In this document: piece after piece, positions 19,262-29,878 of the stretch | Layout of the letters: each line of letters opens with the position of its first letter | How positions within the stretch are numbered: position 1 is the first letter of the stretch | Source: Conoideocrella luteorostrata | Lineage: Eukaryota; Ascomycota; Sordariomycetes; Hypocreales; Clavicipitaceae | Assembly (NCBI GenBank): GCA_032433595.1 | Contig: JASWJB010000410.1 | Location: 1 to 32,304, forward strand | Direction of reading: 5' to 3' | Length of the DNA: 32,304 nt | Position numbers and translations under genes: made by a program | Notes under the pieces: model-generated | The model's database searches: none | Told to the model about the DNA's origin: nothing | Seen by the model: only the letters and a program-made list of their open reading frames with translations

Positions 19262-21340
19262 TACATTTCAAGACACTGGACAGAATGTGGGAAGATGGAT
19301 GGCCCGATACAGTAGCCGGATACTATTAATTCCTGAAAATAAAACTACGCGTGGTTGGGTCTGATTTGACTACGGGAGTGACTATCGATCGGTCAGACTT
19401 GCCATCAGTTAATCGTTGGACAACGAATGTAAGGCCTTAAGATGCAGTACATATATTAATATCATGGGATGAAGCTTTTTTGTACACATGTCACCGCTGG
19501 AAAGCAGATCTGTAAGAGGGAATAGAGTAGATTTCGCTGCAACGCGGGCGGTCAACAATTGGTGATGAAATAGTTACAGTGGGGGTGTTGCTGAACTCAG
19601 GCAGTGCCTGTTCCTTATCCTTGAAGGTCCCTCTTCTCGTTTTTCTGCTCCCAAAGTACGGAGTACATGTTTCTAATTGCCATTAGTGGTATCATACGAT
19701 AATGCTCTGCTATTTCCAATAGCCTACGAAGCGATTTAATTTTTTCAGGAAGGGCGCGATTCCATTTAACGGAAATCATCTTGGTGTCAATCCATGAGTG
19801 GGCGATCTTCTTCGTCGGAGAACTCGTCCTGGTTTGTCTAAGAGTTTTATATCTCTTGTGGTGAGGATAAAGGAGTTGGAAGGAGAGCACAGTGACGAGA
19901 ACATGGCAGAGGCTATTATGGAGTTCATTCGAGAACGTGGGATTGCATCAAAAGTTGGATACTTCATGATGGACAACACTGGCAACATGAACACGATGAT
20001 CGACAAGTTGTCTAACGATTTAGAAAAGGAGTTAAATGCTTTCTACGATCCTCTAGTTATGTCCAACAGCTGGCCCAACTGGGAGCTAAAGAAAATGAAT
20101 TGCTAAAATAGAAGCATGTTGAAAACCAAGTCAACGAGACGGAGGATCTCAATAAGCACCAGACCACTGACCCCACCAGCGTGCACACTTCAGTATTGAA
20201 CGATCGGCATCATGGATCACGTACCACGATCAATTTTTGCATCGGGTAATTATAATCTATATATATTGCAATATTTGAGATTTAGTTAGGAAGTGATGAA
20301 AAGCAATCGGAGATATAGGGACTGCGCTTGGCATAAATTAACAACAACTGTCCAAAGAAAGCGTGAGCATGTGGCTCTGCAGACTTTGGCAAGGATGCGA
20401 CCAAGAAGGCAATACGTCGTAAGAATGGCAATTCACCGTAAAGTAAAGGGAAAACAGCGAAAAAGACCGCGCGCTACAGTACACACATGGCGAGCTGCAT
20501 CGCGGTCAGTTGGCGCGATCAACGTTTGCCAGCAATACCTAGCGGCATGGGTCGTGTGCTCTCACTTGGCCCAGCTAGCAGGTTGAGTGTTCTAAATTGG
20601 AGACCAGACCGAGTAGCACTGCAAAGACGCGCTTACATACTCACAAGAGTTCTGGCTATGAGGAGAAAAGGCGGCACGAAAGCGGCTATCGGGGGTGTGG
20701 AGGATGGTTATAATTCGGAGTTCAGCGAAGATCAGAAATGGTGCTCGCGTTTGGCACCAAGCAGTGGCGCCGCGGCGTATTATCGCGGATACCCATAGTT
20801 GTGAATTGTCCGTCGCCGCTGCACGGCTGTTAAACGACGGGTAGACTCTGAGAGTTGTACTCCTGCACTGTGTGGCGACCTCGGATTGATAGTTGACCGC
20901 TGGCAAGGCAAAATATTGTGTTAACGTACGAGAGGTTGAAGAGGCAATGGAGAGTACAGCCCCTATGGCTCATCTCGCTTCCTGCTGAGGCAAGATTGCA
21001 AGTCGAACCACGCTATTGTTCGTGTTGAGTGTGCGCAGCCACGAGCATGACTGTCCTAGAGGAGCCTAAATATCATTTAAGAGTCAATTCATACAGCAAG
21101 CTCCAGCATCTCGATATCTAAAGACTATGCACAGTGTTTTGCGTGGATCACAGGAGGCTGAAACACTGGGACAGGCCCTCACGCATGATTTACCCCGCAT
21201 GCCCCCTAAAAACACATGCACACACATCAACACTAGTTTGGACAGAAAGCCCTAAAATAAAACAAAAAACTCAAATTTGTACCCTTCGATAGTCCTCCTG
21301 ATAAAATCCAAGATTCGCTAACAGAGAGCCGGGTTCTTAG
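19262..21340. other. Gene-poor stretch containing a transposase scrap
   Basis: Apart from the hAT fragment at 19846-20055, nothing here is supported. Open frames at 20293-20586, 20487-20798 and 20592-20906 overlap each other on both strands and have biased, unstructured composition. A palindromic-looking TACGGAGTAC sits at 19657-19666. Base composition is normal, without RIP bias. Confidence 0.55.
19846..20055 (+). pseudogene. hAT-family transposase fragment
   Basis: About 70 codons read like the middle of a hAT transposase: KELEGEHSDENMAEAI, then GIASKVGYFMMDNTGNM and an acidic segment ending FYDPL. In hAT enzymes this is the region of the second catalytic Asp (the DN in xxDNAxNN). Upstream (BED finger, first Asp) and downstream (NLA.., catalytic Glu, dimerisation domain) parts are absent, and the frame runs into an unrelated tail stopping at 20104. 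It is therefore a truncated, non-functional relic, unusually without RIP-type mutation. Confidence 0.7.
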
Positions 21341-23983
21341 TCACGGTGTCATCCCTTCTGTGTGCACGGTGTAGGATTCGCTCGCCGCGGGAGTCCCGCG
21401 ATGCGGATGAGGGAATGCGCTGTATGCCTGGATTGGCCGTTTTGGCCGTGCGTAGCCCGGCGGCCAAATTTCGTACCCTGATTGAGATCTGGCTTGATCG
21501 CGTGGTTGCGTGCCGGTCGGAAGATTAGGGGGCATAGGAAGTCGCCTAGCCTGCCTCCGCCTGGCATTGGAGTTAGAGGGGCGTGCAGCTGGCGATTGCG
21601 TAGAAGCAACAATCACATTGGAACGTGGACTTGTGCTTTCTCCCATGTCAGCAACTGGGGCATGGCGGACAAACGTATAATTACTTTCCCGAGCTATCCC
21701 GGAGACAGACTCTGACGTGAAAGATGATGCTTGAGATCTTGGCGACGTCTCATGAAGAGCATTCTGTTGCTCCGCACTGCTGTCAATTTCTAGTGGATCG
21801 CCTCGTGCCACCCCGCGAAGGTGTGGCGAATGGCTCGAACGCTGTGATGGGGGAGTCATGGGCTGGAATATTTCGTCAGATCTATCCTTGGACGACCCGG
21901 CCGCTGCTCCTCGCTGTCGAGCTCTGTCTTCATTGGCCCCCGACTCGTCTTCCTGACAAATTTCTTCATCAATAACCCTACCATCGGGACGTATGCCATA
22001 GTCTGCGTTCAGATTTCGAGGCGTGATGGAGTTTATGATGCCATCGAAGTATGCATCAACTTGGGGGTCTGGGTGAAGCGAGTCTCGTAGCGCTGGAACA
22101 CTAGCACTTGCGTCTGTGAGTATCAAGGTATTAGTTTCTGATTGTACTGTGTCCAATGGCAAGGAAAACAGGGATTCACCACCATAAGCCTCCGGGGGTG
22201 CCACGACAATTTCCTGCGGGTGTTTCCTCATGAATTCCGCTATAGTGGGCCAATGTCGAATGGGGATTTGAGGATCAAATGTCCGCAAGTTTTGAGCCTC
22301 GATCCAATCATAACCCGCTTCACCGGAAAAGAACTGGTGGTCGAGGAACTTGATCGGAAACTCCCTGCGTCCTTCCAGCGGCTCTCCATCTTGATAACCT
22401 GGACTCCAGATGTACTCTCCAGTGTCAGAGTCACGCCCATGTGAGAGACGGCGGGGATAATCAAGAAGCCCTGTTGATCCAATGGAACCTGGTACTCCAA
22501 TTTTCTCGAATGAGCCGAATGGCAACACGATAACAGCATAGGTCAAGTTGTCTTCCCGCCTGGTGCAGTATATTTTTCCAACCCTGGGTTGGGTTATCAC
22601 AGCGTCTGTTTTGGAGTTTGGGATATCGATCGCCGCCGATGTGAACGTTCGTTTCGCTGGTTCTCGAGGCCGCTGAGCTTGCGCCTTCTCGGTCGAAGTT
22701 CTTTTCCTTTTCCGACTCGGTCTATTCAACAAGGCGGCAGCTTGGGCTTCAAAGTATCGATTCGTCACGGCATTGTATTCCCGAATATCTTCTGTCGTGC
22801 AACCGACAATGCGGTAACCAAAGAGCGAAATTTTCTTAGATCTGTGTTTGGTCATATTATGGGCACTTGTGTGCGCATTCGAGGTGTAAAGGGGATTTTT
22901 CCAGAAAGCCATGGCGTGATCCCGACAGTAGAAGATGTAGTATCGATTACTGTTTTTGGGGTGCTCAATGGTGTCAAACCCGAATTTAAGTTGCCCGTTA
23001 TGATACAAGTCCGAAAAGTTGATGGTCTTTTCGTTATTGACATCCATAACAGGTAAAGGATTACTATGAGGGTCTAGCTCGTTTGTAGCTGGTACGGGAA
23101 CATCACCACGACCATGTGATTCGCATCGTCCAAGCAGGCCTTGAAGGGCAGCTCCAGAAACTTTCAAGGTGACCAATCCGATCCTCCCGAGGGGCGTTGC
23201 TGTTGCTACTTGGTCCGTTAGTACTATTACCACTTCACGGCTTTTGTTTAATTTAACATGAACTTGAGGTAAGACCACTGTTACCTTCGTTGACGTTCCG
23301 TGGCTGTTCGTCACCGTCACTTGCACACGTCTGGGAGCCTTCCATGGGCTCCGGCTCTTCGACGCCCTGGGCTGCAGGACTCTGAATGAGGGGACGAGTT
23401 GAAGCTGCAGAGCTCTCTGTAAGGTCCGCAGGAAGAGCTTGCGATTCCTGGTACTTAGCGGTGGGGGAAACGGAGGGACGATGAACTGTTGCGAGATGAA
23501 TCGCCCCCTCTAAATCCAATGTATCTTTCTTGTCTAACTCTTCCAATTGGGCTTGATAAAGACTCCACCACTCGTCATGATTCGCGACGTAGTCCTCGTT
23601 TAGATGTCCCAATTTGTCAATGAGCTCACGCATGCGACTTACGAGCTGACGCTTCTCTGCGTCATGATTCTTCTTGTTTCGAATCGCGGCAAGTTTAGCG
23701 TTGGCACTCGCCAATTCAGATTGTATGTGTTCCTGCTCAACTGAATATACATGATCTGGGGAGCTCGGTAAGGCTGTTGGACATGGCCATGATTTGACCA
23801 GATTGACCAACGCCGCTTTCGACTGTCGTTTACGCAGAACACTTGCTTTCACTCGATCTGCGGACGTCTGCCCGTCCTCAACGTGGGAGATAGATCGTCT
23901 CAATGAAGACGATATGAGTTAGTACCAGATTTTGATTCAAAGAAAAGAACCATTCCTGCTCACATGCTAGAATTGCCACTCAT
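21341..23983 (-). CDS. Coiled-coil/Cys-His cluster protein, about 832 aa, unknown
   Basis: Three exons on the minus strand: 23983-23964, 23898-23285 and about 23205-21341. Intron 1 (65 nt) has GTGAGC, TACTAAC and GAG. Intron 2 (about 79 nt) has GTAACA, TACTAAC and a TAG acceptor; nearby CAAG and CAG acceptors shift the junction by one or two residues. No ATG fits without the tiny first exon. Residues about 60-133 form a heptad-like coiled coil. A Cys305/His308...His323/His327 cluster (C-x2-H-x14-H-x3-H) may bind zinc. RKRKR at about 375-379 is a likely nuclear signal. A conserved-looking block follows (YAVIVLPFGSFEKIGVPGS, then GYQDG and REFPIKF). The final 200 residues are disordered and Ser/Pro-rich. 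It resembles accessory fungal proteins, but I cannot name the family. Confidence 0.75.
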
Positions 23984-25481
23984 TTCGATGCACTTTTAAT
24001 CTGTACGTTCTGGTTGGGGTGCAGCATGAACAGGATGAACCCAGCAAGAAGATGGGCACAGTCAATACAGTCAACAGTCTGCAAATAATTAAAAAGCCAA
24101 TCACTAATTGGATAAGAAAACACAAGATGTCGGTCTAGGACTATATTTGAGAAGGCGCGACAACATATTTGCTGGAAATTGCTCACAATATGGCCGAAAT
24201 AAAAGGTCGCAGGCACTCAATATGTGCGTATCCACAGACCTTCCAATCCTGAAGCCGTTGTTGGTTTCTGTTTTTCTTTTCGTTTTTCTCCCAAGACTTG
24301 TACACAGCCAAAGACTTCAAGCTCAAAACAGAATCCCGCTGCCAGGTTGCAATTCTGCGCAAACTCATGCTGTCCTGTCTAACCTGCCCCTCACACCATG
24401 AACACTGTGGTGGTGGGGCCCCCCCCCAAAAACCCCTCTGACTTTGTTGACGGGCGCTAAGCATTATCCAATGAAGGCTCCTGGTTACACTTTCATCCCT
24501 GTCGTCTGTTGGTTGTTCAGCAACTTCAGTCAGTCAACGCAACGCTAACCCCTGTCGTACTGTTGTTGGTTGCGATGATATTCAGCAGTATCAGTCACTC
24601 AACCAACGTTTGTTCTCGCCATACGGTTATCCCTGTCTTTATCACATTTTTAAGTGATCTAAATACGCTAAATTTGGGCGCTTCGGTGAAAATTCTTTCA
24701 GTTGTGGCGGAGTCGACCTGTGCTTGCGCTAGTTCAAAGCCCGTCTTTCCAACCTGTGAGGTTGCACTTGCACCGGAAGCAACTCTCCACGTCCCGCGGG
24801 TAGGGACTTTTGGAAAGTGAAGAAAAGGAAGACGCCCGGCTTAACTGTATGATGGTGGGTAGTAAACTACAACTAGGATAGGAATGACGTGATTCTGTTC
24901 AAATTTATAACCGTACAAGTACAGTTCAGTAGCCAAAGTCGGAGGCGCTTGCACATCTCATTGTGATTTCGGGTGGAATGTTCTTCCGTTATGCCACCAC
25001 CTCGTAACTCTCAGCGTATGCCTTGCATCCCGCGTTTTTCCCTCTTACACATAACTCCGAACTAGTGAAGGACCAGGTTTGCTGGCCGTATAGAATTTTC
25101 TCTACAAAAGCACGTTTGAACGGTTTTGTATGTAAGAGCTAAAGAAGCACAATGTCATTTATGGACTATATTTTTCTTTCAAATTGTAGCAAATTACTCA
25201 TCCACTTCCCATGCTAAAACTCTTGTTTCCATTCTCTCCAACCTGCTCTCTGCAGATCCCTCCATATCAGCCTTTTCCCTCCATCTCATCCAGCCTCGAC
25301 ACTCACGCATCTTGCGGTGGTATCTCGGCTTCTCCAAAGAATTGCGAATGCAAAATTCTTCCGCGCACCATAACAAAGCCAAAAATCTCCGCGATCCCAG
25401 CTTGCTTTCATATTTAAGGGAAAGTCGCTGATCATTCTTCAGATAGCCGGACGCTATGGTACAGAAGGGACAAAGGACGCT
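23984..25481. other. Gene-free stretch, about 1.5 kb
   Basis: No frame with an ATG and protein-like content is found. The frame at 24509-24820 starts only with TTG. Two imperfect copies of a segment beginning CCCTGTCGT.. (about 24500-24545 and 24551-24610) suggest a decayed roughly 50-bp duplication. A G/C run (GGGGCCCCCCCCCC) lies at about 24416-24427. Codon-like character on the plus strand at about 25197-25430 is weak and unassigned. Confidence 0.5.
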
Positions 25482-27066
25482 TCAGAGTGAGACAACAGCA
25501 CCATCACCCAGGGCCTTACGACATGCTTGTAACGTCTCGCATGCAACACTCTCCAAGAAACTGTGTGTCACAGAGAAATCTCTTCTATAAAAAATGGTTA
25601 GAGATGAGTCTTCGGCGGGATTGTTGTAGTACATACATAATGGTGTCAACTCTGTTTGAGTACGCAACCGCAAGGAACAATGATTTAGCGATGGAAAGCG
25701 ACCAGCGCTTGCCCAATCGAATATTGCGAGCAATCTCACGTCGCGGCTTCCGTCCTTCCAGCGCCATGACATACATGTCGAGCATCACGGTAGAATTGTC
25801 ATGGCCGCGATGGCTCCGGAACAATCCATGCTGTCTGCGATAGTTGATGATCGGCTTCAGTGAGGTCAAAACTCTGTTTAACTGCACGTAGGCAAGTCGA
25901 TGTTCCCAGTAAGGTCTCTTTTCATCCGAGATTATGTTGTCCACAGTCTGAAATACATTTTGGATGTCCTTATCAGTTGCAGCCGTGCTGATTTCAGATG
26001 TGTTTGACACTAGAGTCGACCAGAAACTAAGGATCTGCTCTTGATTGCTAATAAAAAACGGCCACAGATCCTCACGAACTAGTGGTGTTAGTAGAGAGCT
26101 CTGCTCGTTAGTCAAGCCATTCTTCTGCATCAATCCATTCTGCACGCCGCGTACCAACTCCAACCCTAGATCTGTCTCGAAGTCCGGGACTTCTGTTAGT
26201 AGCTCTGCCCAGCCATCAAGCGCAGATACGTGCACGAGTACGCAGGCGGCAAACCGCGCAAGGAGGACTCGTAGGCTCCTGTCGTCCACAATGCAGTTGA
26301 TGTACACATGTTGAACAAGTGCCTTGAAAGTATGGATGAAGTTTGACTCAGAACCTGTCCAATGTGCCAGCTCTTCAGCCAATTGTGAGCACGCATAGTT
26401 CATGAGAGCAGATATGCTGTATCTATAAGCAAAAAGCCACATCCTACTGTGACCCACACATATATCAATGGCCGATATCGTCTCTCCTACATAATTCCTG
26501 ATCTGCGAACTGTTGCTCCCAATACTGTAGTTTTTCTTGAACGAGGAAATGCAAAGTCGTTCAACGTCTGCGGACTTCTCTGTGTCCTCGTTGATGGAGC
26601 GCTGTCGCTTAGGTGGAGCCTGCGGAGCTGATTTGTGAAAATATGGTGCTTGACGGACAGCAATAGGGTGAGCGAAAGAGCTTGATGAAATTGGGTTTGG
26701 CGCCTCAGAACTGTGAGAGAACAATTTTTCCTGTGCAGAACAAGTCATTTCGTACGCGCCAGAGTAAACAAATTGATAGAAGCGCTGGAATGTGTCAGGG
26801 CTGACCTCCAAGGACAACACAGCGCCCTCAGATCCTTGGTGACCTCTAAGCAAAGTATCAAAAACAGGTGACAGGCGAGAAACCATTGTTTTTAGAGCAA
26901 CAAAGCGGTCTAATTCATTGCCGCACAGCTTCAATGTGCATGTATCTGCAAATTCCTCCCGCCTCATGTCGAAAACTCCTCGGTAACAAGACGCGGGGTT
27001 GTCCATATTCATGCTGGAGACAATCTTGTGACTGAAAACGGTTTGTAACACAGCAGTCATTTGCAT
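25482..27066 (-). CDS. BTB/POZ protein with C-terminal paralogue domain, 510 aa
   Basis: Exons 27066-25637 and 25584-25482. The 52-nt intron has donor GTATGT, branch TCTCTAACC and acceptor ATAG, in phase 2. An N-terminal BTB domain starts at about 41: strands around CTLKLCGN, RLSPVFDTLLRG, then DTFQRFYQFVYSGAY. A roughly 75-residue disordered insertion (110-187) follows, before the usual BTB helices resume (SRMWLFAYRYSISALMNYA, about 207-225). BTB domains mediate dimerisation and often recruit Cullin-3. The C-terminal region 341-477 (LAYVQL, GKRWSL, AVAYS) is shared with the proteins at 27631 and 29879, including the intron position. The final 34 residues come from exon 2. It is divergent from the 27631 gene. 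Confidence 0.8.
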
Positions 27067-27630
27067 GCTTCGTAAATCTATGGCTTCTGGTCGGGGTTAC
27101 CACTCTTAAGTATGCATGCTTTGTTTTATTATGGATTTATTTAATTGACACGAAGTTCGCATTCGAAATACTGGGACGTGAGAATGCGTGCAACATTCCC
27201 GAATTCTTTTTCCGGTCTCCTTATGGCGACTGCTGGTTAGCGTTAAGGATACTGCTTCTGCGTGCAGGATTCGGGAGGATGATTCCGATAAGCAAGTTAA
27301 CGAGCGACCTTGATATGCTCAAAGGGTAACTAGATCATGAGATTCGGTAGGAGTGGAGTCGGCGTCGGATTCAGGAAACGGGATGCTGAATTTGGGTAGT
27401 CTGAATGCTGTTTTCGCCCCGCTTGGCACAGCTAAATAACCACACAGGGACCAACTTGCTGAAGTCCTTTGGATTTTCTCTCTTTCATTTTATTTTAATA
27501 ATCTCAACAAAGAAAGAAAAAAAAAACTCCAGGTTATAGTTTTTTGGCCAGAATTCACCGAAGCAACCAGGCAGACTTAAAAGCTAGCAAGCGTCAAGAA
27601 ACAATCCAGCAGCTATTTGAAGGTTTTGAG
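27067..27630. promoter_or_regulatory. Shared divergent promoter between two paralogues
   Basis: 564 bases separate the ATGs of the BTB gene (minus) and the 27631 gene (plus). An A/G-rich tract (AAAGAAAGAAAAAAAAAA) at about 27509-27526 lies upstream of the plus gene. A CCAG at about 27548-27551 followed by open sequence leaves room for an unseen upstream exon of the 27631 gene. No TATA is obvious. Confidence 0.4.
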
Positions 27631-28744
27631 ATGTGGTCTGCGATGCCCAATAGTTCAATACATGGAGCGTCTTGCCCTTGGACAGAAGAGATAGCAGGCT
27701 CGGACCCCATGGAAATTGACGGACCTGATTCTCGAGAGTTCGATCAAGTGCGCTCGTCACATGCTCGTCACATCCCGGGCTCTGGAGTTTTGTGCATGGG
27801 CAATGCCTTTTCTCTTCCTAGTACGCTAACACAAGGTAATATCGTTAACATACACTAGCGATAAATCACAAATTTAGCGGCTGTTGACAGTGATGACTAC
27901 TACAGCGACGGAGTTGCAAGATCTCTCAACCCACCTAGACAAACTTCGATTAACAGATCCTCAAGATTGCGAGATGGATTACGACGGAAAGGTGGCAGCA
28001 CGAATTGAGTTCTTTTGTAATGAGCTGGCGGGGACCAACGTTGTGCGTTCGTTCGCAGTGAACTGTGAGAATACATTAGCTAGTTGGTGCGCCTTACTAC
28101 GGACGACGACGTTGCCCCGCAATGTAGCCAGTAATGATCCCCGTATCACTGTCGCATTTAAAAGTCTTGACAAAATCATATACTATCAGCAAGGCACCTG
28201 TTTACTGCGGCGTCTAGCTTTTGTGCAGTTAATTAAAATTTTTAGGCATATTGAGATTGTACTCGCATTGGAGAAAAGAAATGGACATGCTCGATGGAAG
28301 CTAGGGCGTCAAATTGCAAGCGTTGCGCTTGACCTATACATGGACGCCCAGGACAGTACTCTAGCAAAGCCAATATTGAGACAACAGCTGAAGGAACGTA
28401 AGAGATATGGTCAAAGCTGGTACTTGCTTTCCGGACCAAGCTCTCTGCTTGTTTTGGCGTATTCAGAGAAGGCTGAATGCATAGTGTAGGTTACTCTCCG
28501 CCATCCTTCTCTAGCCCTCTATTGACTTTTTTGCAGTAAGAACTTCAAGAAAGTCAACGGTGCGCTCATGCGCAAGTTAGCGCCAACGGCTCTAGCAAAA
28601 TGTTCTGAAGCGCTTATCTACATTGCCTCCAGGCTGGATAAGGAGGTTGAGTTAGCAACGGACTGTGGTTTGCCATACGGCCCGGTCACATCTACCCAAA
28701 TTGTTAAATTCATCGCCAACAAAGAGTCAGAGGTTGGCACTTAA
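27631..28744 (+). CDS. Paralogue of the BTB protein's C-terminal domain, 335 aa
   Basis: Exons 27631-27835, 27891-28485 and 28537-28744. Intron 1 (55 nt) has GTAATA and GACAG. Intron 2 (51 nt) has GTAGGT, ATTGACT and TTGCAG, phase 2 after ATA-GT. The N-terminus (1-75) is low-complexity with PMEIDGPDS and shows no BTB domain. Residues about 128-267 match the C-terminal domain of the 25482 and 29879 proteins: RRLAFVQL, VALDLYMDAQ, GPSSLLVLAYSEKAECIV. Exon 3 adds about 68 helical residues ending VKFIANKESEVGT. The open frame extends upstream of 27631 without an ATG to a stop near 27499, so the first exon may be incomplete. Function is unknown. Confidence 0.7.
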
Positions 28745-29195
28745 TAGTTATGTAGTCGCGGCGTGGAGCCGACGAATCGAGTTACACTCTCCGGACTATA
28801 GCGCAGGCGCGCCAAATGGAAGGGATGGAAAGGGCTAATGAAGGGGGTGTGTATTACATAGGTAGAGGTTAACTAACACAGAGATTTACTCAGAACGCCA
28901 GGTCAAGCTATTGTGGTATTGTGGTATTGTGGATTGAGCTGCGACTAGCCCGTTCATAGTGCAGGCAGTGGATAGACTTAGGCAGAGCTTGGGTACAGGA
29001 GCGGCGTGAAAGTAAACGTCATAATCGACCATGGCTGATCATTGAAACCTGCTTTACGTGAAAACAAACATGCATTATGAGAGTGAGCCACGCCAGTGAA
29101 TGTGATGGTGAGTGTTAAGGATCGAGGTGGCGTTAAAATTGGCTGTGCAAACAATTGAATGCTTCATGCCGGCCTTCCACAAACTTGTCTGCCAC
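28745..29195. other. Gene-free stretch with a short 8-bp repeat
   Basis: No supported gene. ATTGTGGT occurs three times in tandem at 28910-28933 (last copy ends in A). The rest is unique sequence of normal composition. Confidence 0.6.
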
Positions 29196-29293
29196 GGTAC
29201 TGCTTCCGTACTACTGCTTTAGTACTACGGCTTTAGTACTACGGCTTTAGTAATACAGCTTCCTGTGCTACAGCTTCCTGTACTACTGCTAGG
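29196..29293 (+). repeat. Minisatellite, 14-15 bp unit, about 6-7 copies
   Basis: Units of GTACTACGGCTTTA (29208-29221, 29222-29235, 29236-29249) pass into GTAATACAGCTTCCT and GTGCTACAGCTTCCT (15 bp, 29250-29279), with partial copies at both ends. It lies only about 20 bases from the next array and shares the core CTACAGC with it. Confidence 0.8.
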
Positions 29294-29315
29294 GTAGAGC
29301 TACTTGCCCGCTGCC

Positions 29316-29553
29316 CACTTTGCCGTGGCCACATTGCAGCGTCCACATTGCAGCATCCACATTGCAGCGTCCACATTGCAGCGTCCACACTACAGCGTTC
29401 ACATTGCAGCGTTCACATTGCAGCGTCCGCATTGCAGCCTCCACACTACAGCGTTCACATTGCAGCCTCCACACTGCAGCACCCACACTACAGCGTTCAC
29501 ATTGCAGCGTCCACATTGCAGCGTTCACATTGCAGCGTCCACCTTGTGGCGTC
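29316..29553 (+). repeat. Minisatellite, 14 bp unit, 17 copies
   Basis: Exact 14-base periodicity of CACATTGCAGCGTC and variants, with units starting at 29316, 29330, 29344 and every 14 bases to 29553. The outermost units (CACTTTGCCGTGGC and CACCTTGTGGCGTC) are the most diverged, as expected for tandem arrays that exchange in the middle. CACACTACAGCGTT variants recur at 29386, 29442 and 29484, hinting at a higher-order pattern. The open frames across it on both strands are repeat artefacts (42 bp = 14 codons per cycle). Confidence 0.92.
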
Positions 29554-29878
29554 CTCTTTCTACCGCTGAGGACACTTTCTACACTATAGCCGACCTTTCA
29601 CTATCACTTTCACTTTCAATCTTACAGCCCTAACCCCCTCACCGCCACCGCTGTTCTTGTCCGAATGTCTAGTCCGTTCATTGTTCCGGTCTTTTTCTCA
29701 TCACTGCAACTACTCTCTGATGCTACTGCGACATCTGGGGATGTTCCCTTACCCCCACTGTCACTACTGTAGATTTTCAATATGTCTATCATCACTGCCA
29801 CAACTATTTATAATATGCCACAACCTCCACCACCGCCGCTCCAACAACAATTGCCACTGTTCATGCTAACCACGACCA
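29554..29878. other. Short gene-free, pyrimidine-rich interval
   Basis: C/T-rich DNA downstream of the minisatellite and downstream (3') of the minus-strand gene ending at 29879. TTTCACT-type words repeat at about 29595-29620. It is probably the 3' UTR or terminator side of that gene. No other feature is seen. Confidence 0.45.

Noticed and set aside
20293..20906. Overlapping basic open frames on both strands
   Set aside because: Three frames of about 100 codons compete over the same DNA, Arg/Lys-rich without structure; no family resemblance.
24509..24820. 103-codon plus-strand frame with a hydrophobic start
   Set aside because: Begins only with TTG, includes part of a decayed duplication, and no ATG or splice site rescues it.
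27368..27384. GATTCAGGAAACGGGATG as a distal copy of the palindrome arm at 7701/7899
   Set aside because: Two or more mismatches to the arm word and no palindrome around it; too weak to propose as the other end of an element.
29289..29633. Several 60-109-codon frames with HCSVHIAASTLQ-type repeats
   Set aside because: They are translations of the 14-bp minisatellite in different frames and both strands; 3 x 14 bp gives a 14-residue cycle automatically.
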